From: Bradyrhizobium sp. Rc3b
GTDB taxonomy: Bacteria; Pseudomonadota; Alphaproteobacteria; Rhizobiales; Xanthobacteraceae
Length of the DNA stretch: 64,000 bases
NCBI RefSeq assembly: GCF_900114915.1
Contig: NZ_FOUS01000002.1
Location: 124,001 to 188,000, forward strand
Reading direction: 5' to 3'
Under the pieces are notes generated by a model. That model had not been told where the DNA came from. It saw only the letters and a program-made list of their open reading frames with translations, and searched no databases. Shown piece by piece: positions 36,112 through 43,237 of this stretch (the first letter of the stretch is position 1; each line of letters opens with the position of its first letter). A program made the position numbers and the translations under genes.

Positions 36112-37842
36112 ATGGAACTTCGTAACATCGCTCTCAGCAATCTCAGGATCGCAAACGTCAACGTTCGGCATAGCCGCAAAGTCCCTGATATTTCCGACAT
36201 CCTGCCCTCGGTCCGGGCACGCGGTGTCCTTCAGCCCTTGCTGGTGCGGCCCCGCGACAATGTCTTCGAGATCGTCGCCGGACGACGCCGGTACTTTGCC
36301 GCAAGCAAGGTCGCCGAGGAGCGGGGCATGCCGACCGAAGACGTCCTGTTGCCATGCGCGGTTACAGAATCTGGCAGCGATGCCGACGCTCTGGAAGCGT
36401 CCCTGATCGAGAACGTGGCACGCGCCCCCATGGACGAACTGCAGGAATATGAAGCGTTTGCCAAGCTGCTGAAGCAGGGTAAGACCGTCGCGGACATCGC
36501 CCAAACGTTCGGGCAGACGGAGCGCTACATCAAACAGCGCCTTGCGCTGGCAGGTCTCAACGGCGCCATCAAGGAGGCCTAACGGAACGGCAATATCGAG
36601 CCCGAGGAGCTGCAACTGCTCGCCACCGCCACGCGTAGCCAGCAAAAACACTGGGTAGCGGCATTTGAAGCGGAGAATGGTCCGGATGGCGATGCCGATG
36701 GAGCGCCCAGAGGGCACCAGTTGAAGCAATGGCTGTTCGGGACGGAGCAGATCGCAACGACCGCTGCGTTGTTTCCGCATGAAGCCTACAAGGGCGACAT
36801 CGTCACCGATCTGTTTGGCGACACCAGCTATTTTGCCGATGCCGCAGCGTTCTGGGCCTTGCAGAACGTCGCCATTGCGAGCCTCAGAGACGACCTCGGG
36901 GCCAAGGGCTGGAAGGTCTCTATGCTCGACAAGGGGACGCGCTTTCCGTCATGGCAATACGACGAGGCTTCTTTGGAGGAGGGGGGCGAAGCCTTCATCG
37001 AGGTGCGCAACAATGGTGAGGTGGAGGTTCACGAAGGCTATCGAGTTTACGCGGGCAGGTGCAGCCCGGGCAAGCCAGACAAGGCCGGCGGGGCACCGCA
37101 AGCCGCACGATCCGAACTCACCAAGGCTGCCGAGAACTATCTTGCCCTGCATCGGCATGCCATCGTCGGGGCGGAGCTATTGGTTCACCCTGGCATCGCC
37201 CTGCGCCTCGCGGTCGCGCATATGATCGGCAGTTCACCGCTCTGGAGCGTCAAACCTGACCCGCAGCGAGCGGACAAGGAAACGACCGGCCAAAGCGTTG
37301 CAGCAAGTCCGGCCCAACTAGCCCTCGATAGCGAGCAGGACACCGTTCTCGAGCTCTTGCAGATCGAGAAGAGCTATTACGGCACGGTCACGCGTGGCAA
37401 TGGCGATGCGTTCACGGCAGTCAGCCTGTTTGCCAGACTTCTGGCGCTGCCCGAGGAGACCGTGCTGCGGATCCTTGCCCTGGTTATGGCCGAAACCTTG
37501 GCGGCCGGCTCGATCCTCACTGAGGCCGCAGGGCTGGCGATGAAGCCGGACGTGAAGCGGTGGTGGAAGCTGGACGACGTCTTGCTCGACCTACTCAAGG
37601 ATCGGGCCGCGATCAACGCATTGCTGTCCGAGATTGCAGGCAAGGCTGTCGCGGATGCCAATGTGTCGGAGCCCGGCAAGGTGCAGAAGAAGATCATCCA
37701 CGACTGCCTGAACGGCGAGGGAAGGGAGCGCGCCGACGGGTTCGTGCCGCGCTACATGAGCTTCCCGATCGGCCATTACGATCCGAACAAGACCCTCGAA
37801 ATCGCACGGGCATCAGAGAGTATTAACGATTTGTTTACCTGA
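36112..37842 (+). pseudogene. ParB-like partition protein gene split by an ochre stop
   Basis: One frame of about 576 codons interrupted by TAA at 36580-36582 (codon 157). The first part is a ParB N-terminal domain (VRHSRKVPDISDILPSVRARGVLQPLLVRP, then EIVAGRRRYFAASKVAEE, GRRR box) running into the HTH (ADIAQTFGQTERYIKQRLALAGL). After the stop, RNGNIEPEELQLLATATRSQQ continues without frameshift; intact homologues have Tyr here (EAYRNG), so a TAC/TAT to TAA change explains it. The C-terminal 400 codons are otherwise intact. Start at ATG 36112 (GGAAG upstream). Intact relatives are common on rhizobial plasmids and ICEs. Either a pseudogene or two polypeptides; no good restart codon is seen after the stop. 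Confidence 0.85.
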
Positions 37843-38013
37843 ATTTAGGCCGCCGATTCGGACGCGGACATGCTCGCCGCGCCCGGATCTTGCGGCGTCC
37901 GAGTCGCATCGGAGTCAATCCGGCGAACAGCAAATTCCCGGAATCGAAAACGGGACGACTCATCCTATAGGTCGGTCGTGTTGACGGCAGTGCACTGCAT
38001 CATGGAGTTGGCA

Positions 38014-38166
38014 ATGATGAACCCGTTCAAGCTGTTTCCCGAGCCGCAAGCGGTAAGGCTCAGCCACATCTGTATTGCGCAGGTCGTCGTCTGCGCTTCT
38101 GCGTTGACTTCCAACGCTGTCCTGCTCTCGAAGATCGTGCCGACGCTAATCAGCGGGTTCAACTGA
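38014..38166 (+). CDS. Small protein, one hydrophobic segment
   Basis: A 50-codon frame starting ATG-ATG at 38014 with GGAG seven bases upstream, ending at 38166 and followed 14 bases later by a 7-bp hairpin. The product (MMNPFKLFPEPQAVRLSHIC, then IAQVVVCASALTSNAVLLSKIVP) could contain one membrane helix. No family recognised. The ribosome-binding site and the terminator support it, but it may be spurious. Confidence 0.35.
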   Translation: MMNPFKLFPEPQAVRLSHICIAQVVVCASALTSNAVLLSKIVPTLISGFN

Positions 38167-38179
38167 TCGCCCCGTCTCT

Positions 38180-38197
38180 GGCGTTCAAACGAACGCC
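38180..38197 (+). terminator. Small hairpin, terminator-like
   Basis: GGCGTTC (38180-38186) and GAACGCC (38191-38197) form a 7-bp stem with an AAAC loop. No T-run follows, so termination is uncertain. Confidence 0.45.
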
Positions 38198-38376
38198 GGG
38201 GAAAGCCGGGCACTTCAAATCAAAAGCCGGACCGTTCAATGCGATACCACGCTCAACGATCCGGCCTCATAGTTAGCTCAGACCACTCTCGGTCAAGGCG
38301 CCCAATCGGTCTTGCGCAAGCTTGACGCTGCGTTAGCCCCGGTGCCTCTTGAGACTGAAAGCGGATAGGCGAAGAG

Positions 38377-38454
38377 CTACTTCTTTTTCTTCGCGGTGGC
38401 CTTCTTCGCCTTCTTCGGCGCGGTCTTCTTCGCCTTCTTCGCTTTCTTGGCCAT
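38377..38454 (-). CDS. Lysine/alanine-rich micro-protein
   Basis: A 25-residue minus-strand gene: MAKKAKKAKKTAPKKAKK followed by ATAKKKK and a TAG stop. The start ATG (38454) is preceded by a strong GGAGGG at normal spacing, which argues for real translation. The composition is like the tails of histone H1-like or SWIB-associated DNA-binding peptides seen in alphaproteobacteria, so nucleic-acid binding is plausible. It lies alone between a small ORF and a DUF736 remnant. It is too short for most gene finders; the function is unknown. Confidence 0.6.
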   Translation of the reverse strand: MAKKAKKAKKTAPKKAKKATAKKKK

Positions 38455-38664
38455 GAGCCCTCCGTCAATCCTTCGAAGCTAAAAGGTGCAGACCGGGAAT
38501 CGGCATGCACAAAAATGATCGTAACATCGAACCTGCGAGATTGACATCGCGGCACGTCGGCACGCGTGTTGCGCCTTCGAGGCGTCGTATCTCTTCGCAG
38601 TCAAGGCGCAGCAATAACGAGCGGCACGGCCGCCGCGAGCAGCTCTGGTGCGCCGATGAGCGTT

Positions 38665-39001
38665 AGCCCGCCGATGCTACAGATCAGTGCAAATACACCG
38701 TCGCCGCCCTGGCCGGCGGCGCGGCCGAGATTGGCGTAGAGCGTGCATCGGGGCCAATTCAGCGGCTGCCAGCAACAGGGCTCACATATTCCTTGCGGCT
38801 GTCTCGCCTCGGCGGACCTCGCCCGCTCCGATCCCGGCGTCCAGAGAGGATGACCCGGTGGTCGTGATAAGTCTCGGCGCTCTTGCCGCAGCTCGGATGA
38901 CGGAGATGCGGTCCAGTAGGAAGACCTGTCACGCCTCCACATTGTAGCTGCAAGATCATCTTATGCCGCCCGACCGGGCGGGTCTTGTCCTCTTCTGTTG
39001 T
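38665..39001 (-). pseudogene. Degenerate inverted copy of the DUF736 gene
   Basis: On the minus strand, SAETYHDHRVILSGR followed by DSRKEYVSPVAGSR in one frame and CTLYANLGRAAGQGGDGVFALICS in another correspond to successive parts of the intact DUF736 protein at 39265 (TAETHPDFRVFTQG, NSRKDYVSLSLAA, KLYANLGRAAGQDDDSVFALIWN). The leader is also copied: 21 bases at 38981-39001 are the exact reverse complement of 39244-39264. The copy carries frameshifts, a disrupted N-terminus and an absent start, so it is dead. The pair is arranged head to head around about 240 bases of structured leader. Confidence 0.8.
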
Positions 39002-39264
39002 CAGCGCGGCCGATCCCTTCATGCGTGGCGAAGAGACCTATGGGAAGCGCTCCGCCTGCCAAAACCCTCCGCGCCAGCTTTTTTCCCCGCCGGACGAAAA
39101 GGTCCGGCTCCTCGCGGCCGCTTCGCTGCAAAAAAGCTTATCGCTCAGGTGCTCCGCATGCGCTGCGCCCCGAAGGCGGGTTCGAAGGCGTTTCGCTTCC
39201 CATCACGGTCTCGCCATCGCGAGGGGATCGGCTCCTCGCGAAAACAACAGAAGAGGACAAGACC
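39002..39264 (+). promoter_or_regulatory. Structured leader of the DUF736 gene
   Basis: About 260 bases with nested stems: AGCTTTTTT (39076-39084) pairs with AAAAAAGCT (39130-39138), and inside it CCGGAC (39090-39095) pairs with GTCCGG (39102-39107). The leader ends in GAGGACAAGACC just before the start codon. It could act in mRNA folding or as a promoter region; it is not a gene. Confidence 0.45.
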
Positions 39265-39588
39265 ATGACCGCGATCGGATACGTCACCAAGAACGACAAC
39301 GGCAGCTACAAGGGCCAGCTCAAGACCGTCTCTATCCGGGCCGACATCGACATCATCCCGAACCGCGACAAGACCGCCGAGACCCATCCCGACTTCCGCG
39401 TCTTCACGCAAGGCGTCGAGATCGGGGCAGGCTGGATCCGCCGCGGAGAGAACAGCCGCAAGGACTATGTGAGCCTGTCGCTGGCAGCGCCCGAGTTCGG
39501 CCCGCGCAAGCTCTACGCCAATCTCGGCCGCGCCGCCGGCCAGGACGACGACAGCGTGTTTGCGCTGATCTGGAATCCGGCGGACTGA
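39265..39588 (+). CDS. DUF736-family protein
   Basis: 107-residue protein of DUF736, a small beta-rich family almost confined to plasmids and ICEs of alphaproteobacteria, often near ParB, ArdC and relaxase genes. Signature segments: IGYVTKNDNGSYKGQLKT, PNRDKTAETHPDFRVF, GAGWIRRGENSRKDYVSLSL and KLYANLGRAAGQDDDSVFALIWNP. Its function is unknown; OB-fold-like nucleic-acid binding has been suggested but I cannot show it. The start ATG 39265 has GAGGA upstream. It is followed by a strong 10-bp hairpin, so it is probably monocistronic. A dead inverted copy lies just upstream. Confidence 0.88.
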   Translation: MTAIGYVTKNDNGSYKGQLKTVSIRADIDIIPNRDKTAETHPDFRVFTQGVEIGAGWIRRGENSRKDYVSLSLAAPEFGPRKLYANLGRAAGQDDDSVFALIWNPAD

Positions 39589-39598
39589 CGCCCCTCGG

Positions 39599-39623
39599 CC
39601 CCCGCGAGAGCCGCTCGCGGGGG
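39599..39623 (+). terminator. Hairpin after DUF736
   Basis: CCCCCGCGAG (39599-39608) and CTCGCGGGGG (39614-39623) form a 10-bp perfect stem with an AGCCG loop, ten bases after the DUF736 stop. No T-run follows, so it may act as a barrier rather than a classical terminator. Confidence 0.6.
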
Positions 39624-39703
39624 CCGTGCTCTTGCCCCATTTGGACAGAACCATCCAAAGTTGTATTGGTATTGCTAGTGGAGCCCGCTTATTGAACTGT
39701 TCG

Positions 39704-40507
39704 GTGAATTCGAAGGCAGGTAGAGACGACGATCACGCTGCTTCATGCTCGTTCGCCGCCTATGACGGCGGCGACTGGGCGTGGGAGTTCTTGCGCCGGA
39801 ACGACGACTATATCTCCGACTGGCGAAGCAGCATTCCCAGGCATCTGCCATGTATTATGCTGAACGACGGGACGAAGCTGCTGCGCCTGCGGCGGCGGTT
39901 CCTGCAAGCGGAGAAGTGGGGGCTTTATGCCTTCGCCGATCCACGACTTTGCGCTCACGAGACAACCGCATTCTGGCACGCCAAGGCTTTGAAGCGCGTG
40001 GTGCGGCTGAATGCAAGAAAACCGGACCAGGGGGAAGCGAGCGTCCGGCGGCTTGCGGATTTCAACGCCGAGCGACATGCGGTGATCGGCGTAGATGGCG
40101 TTCCGCTGGTCGTGATGAAGCGCAATGGCGTTCGCATTCCCCTCGAAATCCACGGCCTTTCGGTACTGACAGCGGCGTTCACGCCCGTCTACGAGCTGCA
40201 CGATCTCGACGATCTCACAGCCCAGACCGAGCTTTTAAGGCGTCTGCAGCGCCTCACCGATGCCGACCTTAGAGTGGTTCAAAAACCGTCCTTTGCTGCC
40301 GATGAGCGCCTCCAGCAGGCTCTCATCGCGCTCGACGAGAGCCTCAAAGGCAAGACGTATCGACAGATCGCCATTGCGATCTTCGGGGAGAAGAAAGTCA
40401 CTGAGGAATGGCACAGTCATAGTCAATTCTTGCGCGATCGCACGCGACGCCTCGTCGCCAAGGGCACCGCATTGATGAAGGGCGGTTACCTCGACCTTCT
40501 GGCCTGA
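39704..40507 (+). CDS. FseA-like DUF6499-DUF2285 activator
   Basis: About 267 residues joining two domains usually split over two frames in Mesorhizobium ICEs. N-terminal DUF6499 (AAYDGGDWAWEFLRRNDDYISDWRSS), and C-terminal DUF2285 (ALKRVVRLNARKPDQGEASVRRLADF, HAVIGVDGVPLVVMK, LLRRLQRLTDADLRV, TYRQIAIAIFGEKKV, DRTRRLVAKGTALMKGGYLDLLA). In ICEMlSym(R7A), FseA (Msi172-Msi171, fused by programmed frameshift) activates rdfS and excision. Here one continuous frame encodes both, and an excisionase-like HTH and traF follow, matching that gene order. The start is uncertain: GTG 39704 is used; the frame is open to GTG 39626, which abuts a hairpin. Confidence 0.78.
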   Translation: MNSKAGRDDDHAASCSFAAYDGGDWAWEFLRRNDDYISDWRSSIPRHLPCIMLNDGTKLLRLRRRFLQAEKWGLYAFADPRLCAHETTAFWHAKALKRVVRLNARKPDQGEASVRRLADFNAERHAVIGVDGVPLVVMKRNGVRIPLEIHGLSVLTAAFTPVYELHDLDDLTAQTELLRRLQRLTDADLRVVQKPSFAADERLQQALIALDESLKGKTYRQIAIAIFGEKKVTEEWHSHSQFLRDRTRRLVAKGTALMKGGYLDLLA

Positions 40508-40656
40508 TAGAATTTTTCCTTCTCTTTTGACGAACTTTGCCCGCGCAGGATGGCGAAAGCTCGCCTCCCATCTTCGCCACTCCACAAAGCGCCTGCGATC
40601 TGACGACGCTTCTTCTTGCACCTCTTGGTTGTATGGGGTGTCGGAAGGAAAGTTGG

Positions 40657-40878
40657 ATGACCACGAAAACTGACGACAAGGAACCGGACAAGCCGTTCCT
40701 CAATACGGTGGAGGCGGCCGCCTGGCTGCGGCTCACCAAGAACACACTGGAGAAGATGCGGGTCCAGGGCAGGGGGCCGGCCTACCGCAAGCACGGCCGC
40801 TATGTCCGCTACCACATCGAGGACCTCGTCGAATGGTCGAGGGCGAGCAAGCGGAGGTCGACGTCCGATGCGGATTGA
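40657..40878 (+). CDS. Excisionase-like HTH protein (RdfS-like)
   Basis: 73-residue winged-helix DNA-binding protein of the MerR/AlpA/excisionase type: FLNTVEAAAWLRLTKNTLEKMRVQGRGPAYRKHGRYVRYHIEDLVEWSRASK. The start ATG 40657 follows GGAAGGAAA. Its small size, position directly after the FseA-like gene and 11-base overlap with traF match rdfS, the recombination-directionality factor that drives ICE excision in Mesorhizobium. The upstream 150 bases contain a TGGCGAA/TTCGCCA inverted repeat (40551-40557/40573-40579), a possible target of the activator. No integrase gene lies in this window to pair with it. It could alternatively be a small transcriptional regulator. Confidence 0.78.
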   Translation: MTTKTDDKEPDKPFLNTVEAAAWLRLTKNTLEKMRVQGRGPAYRKHGRYVRYHIEDLVEWSRASKRRSTSDAD

Positions 40879-41407
40879 TCGCAAGAGACTATGGCGGCAG
40901 GCCTCGACGCTTTCAGCCATGTGCGCCGGCATCATCACGCTTCTGATGTCGTCCGCCCCCGCGGTGCCGGTTCTGATCTACAATGCCACCGGCAGCGCGC
41001 CGCTGGGCTTCTACTATCTGGATCCGCGGCTGCCGGCGCGCGGCGAGCTTGCCGTCTTCAAGCCACCTCCTGGAATCGAACTCCTGATCATCGCACACGA
41101 GATCCTCCCCATGCCCGTGCCGCTCCTGAAGCGGGTCGAGGCTATCGGCGGAGACGAAATCTGCCGCGCCAAGGAGCCGGTCGGCAGTATTGCGATCAAC
41201 GGAAAGGTCGTTGCCGAGGTGCTCGAGAAGGATCGGGATGGGCGCCCGTTGCCGGTCTGGCAGGGCTGTATGCGGCTCGTGGAAGGCGAATATTTCCTGC
41301 TGCAGCCCCACCCGAATTCCTTCGACTCGCGCTACTTCGGGCCAGTGCTTCGCTGCGATATCCTGGGTGTGGCACGTCCACTCTGGACGTGGAATCCGGA
41401 TATGTGA
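40868..41407 (+). CDS. traF: TraF-type S26 signal peptidase
   Basis: 179-residue membrane-anchored peptidase of the S26 TraF branch, which processes and cyclises conjugative pilin subunits in the periplasm. One N-terminal transmembrane helix (LSAMCAGIITLLMSSAPAVPVLIYN) precedes the Ser-containing motif NATGSAPLGFYYLDP and the Lys-containing motif PLLKRVEAIGGDEIC; the C-terminal box LQPHPNSFDSRYFGPV is also typical. The start ATG 40868 overlaps the HTH gene by 11 bases, indicating translational coupling. A hairpin (41423-41450) follows. The partner pilin is TrbC at 50732-51100. Confidence 0.9.
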   Translation: MRIDRKRLWRQASTLSAMCAGIITLLMSSAPAVPVLIYNATGSAPLGFYYLDPRLPARGELAVFKPPPGIELLIIAHEILPMPVPLLKRVEAIGGDEICRAKEPVGSIAINGKVVAEVLEKDRDGRPLPVWQGCMRLVEGEYFLLQPHPNSFDSRYFGPVLRCDILGVARPLWTWNPDM

Positions 41408-41422
41408 GCGGTTGGCTGAACA

Positions 41423-41450
41423 GGCGCGCGTCCGAAACAAGGCGCGCGCC
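41423..41450 (+). terminator. Terminator after traF
   Basis: GGCGCGCG (41423-41430) and CGCGCGCC (41443-41450) form an 8-bp stem; GTCTTATTT follows. A good candidate for the end of the rdfS-like/traF transcript. Confidence 0.65.
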
Positions 41451-41898
41451 GTCTTATTTGCCCCTCAGCTAAAGGCCCCGATCAGCAGAAGCCGCGTCAG
41501 GCCGGCAGGCAAGGCCTTCCAGCGCAAAGCTGACAAACCTCCACGACGGCCCGCCGGATCGCGACGTTGATGATCAGAAGATCGATCGCCAGCTCGTGCG
41601 CGGGTTGGCATGCGTAAGCCACTTTTCTTTTTGAGAGGGGGACTTGAGGGGCGCTGCCCCGTCACCCCTGCAAGACCTTCTTTCGTCCTCCGGTGCAGCA
41701 AGTCGGTCGCACGTCGCAGCTTACGCGGCTCGGTGCAACCGCGTTGCGCACCATCGGATGCGCGCCGCTAACGCCGGCGCCGAAACAAGCTCTTGCCCCC
41801 GAAACCCCGGTCTCGCCGACGGGCAGGCGGCATGGCGAAGGCCATGCGCACTGCGCCGATCAAACGCCCATTCAAGGGCCAACAAGCGAGACATCACG
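41451..41898. other. Leader region upstream of the methyltransferase
   Basis: About 450 bases without a credible separate gene. The methyltransferase frame is open from 41644, but the conserved protein begins at 41899. Short frames on the other strand lack resemblance. Comparable long leaders precede ardC and DUF736. Confidence 0.4.
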
Positions 41899-42846
41899 AT
41901 GGCAAAATTGACGAAGGCGGAAGCCAAGGCACATGCCGAGGCTGTCGAACTACTCAAGAAAGACGTCCTCACCTACGATGAGCGCGTGTTTGTGCTCGAC
42001 AACTGGCACGAGGGCGCAAGCCACATCAATGGATCGGCGGGTGCGTTCTTTACCCCTAGCGGGCTTGCCGGAGACTTCGCAATCGACGCTTACGGCGGCC
42101 GAACCGTCGACCTTTGCGCCGGGATTGGAGCACTCGCATTCCACGTCTATTGGAGGGCACACTATGCACGCGGCCAGGACGAACCACAAAAAGAGATCGT
42201 CTGCATCGAGCGTAATCCTGCCTATGTCGAGGTCGGTCGCAAGGTGCTGCCGGAAGCCAAATGGATTTGCGCCGACGTGTTCGATTGCGACTTCGCGGGC
42301 TTGGGTCTTTTCGGATGTGCGATCGCAAATCCCCCGTTCGGATCCACTTCCAGAATCGCAGGCGGACCGCGCTACACCGGCCGATCTTTTGAGTTTCACG
42401 TGATCGATCTCGCGTCTGACATCGCCGATTATGGGACGTTCATCATCCCGCAAACGTCGGCGCCGTTCCAATATAGCGGCGTGCAGTGCTACCGCGAACG
42501 CAAGAGCGCGGACTATCTCAAGTTCGCCGAGCAGACCGGAATCCATCTTGAAGCGGGCTGCGGCGTAGACTGTTCCTACTATCGTGACGCGTGGAAGGGC
42601 ATCGCGCCCAATGTCGAAATCGTCTGTGCCAATTTCGAAGAAATCCCTCGCAACAAGGTCCAATCGTCAACCGACCCGGAGGCGGAATTGCGCGCTTTGT
42701 GGAGCAAAAAGGGCGTCCCGGCGGAGCGGCAGGACGCGATAATTAGCGAGATCGATGCCAAAGCTAGGGGCGGAATTCGGTTTGACGAACGCCCCGCCCA
42801 GGCCGACTTGTTCACCGATCTTGGGCCCAACGCACCCAAGCGCTGA
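41899..42846 (+). CDS. Class I DNA methyltransferase-like protein
   Basis: 315-residue SAM-dependent methyltransferase. Motif I is VDLCAGIGALAFHVYW (residues ~70-85), the acidic motif II is EIVCIERNPAYVEVG, and the catalytic motif IV is NPPFGSTSRI (residues ~144-153), the NPPF form used by N6-adenine methyltransferases. The C-terminal region (FAEQTGIHLEAGCGVDCSYYRDAWKG) is family-specific. In Mesorhizobium ICEs a similar orphan methyltransferase gene lies near the relaxase; it may protect transferred DNA from restriction together with ArdC. The start ATG 41899 opens with AKLTKAEAKAHAEAVELLKKD. A long hairpin terminator follows. Confidence 0.85.
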   Translation: MAKLTKAEAKAHAEAVELLKKDVLTYDERVFVLDNWHEGASHINGSAGAFFTPSGLAGDFAIDAYGGRTVDLCAGIGALAFHVYWRAHYARGQDEPQKEIVCIERNPAYVEVGRKVLPEAKWICADVFDCDFAGLGLFGCAIANPPFGSTSRIAGGPRYTGRSFEFHVIDLASDIADYGTFIIPQTSAPFQYSGVQCYRERKSADYLKFAEQTGIHLEAGCGVDCSYYRDAWKGIAPNVEIVCANFEEIPRNKVQSSTDPEAELRALWSKKGVPAERQDAIISEIDAKARGGIRFDERPAQADLFTDLGPNAPKR

Positions 42847-42884
42847 CGGTTGCTGCGGCTAATTTCGTCCGCATAATTGCCATC

Positions 42885-42917
42885 TGAGCGAGACAGGCAG
42901 CAAGCCTGTTTCGCTCA
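42885..42917 (+). terminator. Strong hairpin after the methyltransferase gene
   Basis: A 14-bp stem (42885-42898 with 42904-42917) with a single G-U pair and a 5-base loop, about 40 bases after the stop codon. It probably terminates the methyltransferase transcript. Confidence 0.65.
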
Positions 42918-43237
42918 GTCTCCGGGCGCCTGATGAATTTCGGCGCTCGTCGGTACGGCCCAAGGGCCATTGATGACTTCAGCCATTTTCATTCGGACGC
43001 GGGCCACCTTTGACCTCTTGGTCAAGGGGAAAAAATGCGGGAGGGCAAGATAAAAGCACTGGCGCCACAGAGCGCCTAAGCCGTTGTCTGCACATCCAAG
43101 CTTTGGCGCTATCGGAATCCTCGCTGTCACCATGTTCGAACAAACGCATTGGCGATCTTGTGCAATTGCGTCTGCGTCTTGGCGAGCGTTCGTCGGCTCC
43201 ACATATCCGCGTCTTCGCCAAACGTCGGATGCGGGCC
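42918..43237. other. Region upstream of the relaxase
   Basis: About 320 bases. Holds two short hairpins: TTGACC/GGTCAA (43010-43015/43020-43025) and GGCGC/GCGCC (43061-43065/43072-43076). The relaxase frame is open back to 43010 but without conserved residues. An origin of transfer is often near the relaxase gene and could be here, but no nick-site sequence can be identified by reading. Confidence 0.35.

Noticed and set aside
38253..38555. Arg-rich minus-strand frame around the Lys-rich micro-protein
   Set aside because: It is the same DNA read in another frame; the poly-Arg stretch is a by-product of AAG repeats. The 25-residue Lys-rich frame has the proper ribosome-binding site.
43010..43237. 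N-terminal extension of the relaxase
   Set aside because: The frame is open but the extra residues are not conserved-looking; RlxS-type proteins begin close to the basic MREIDDKFEVKLGRI segment.
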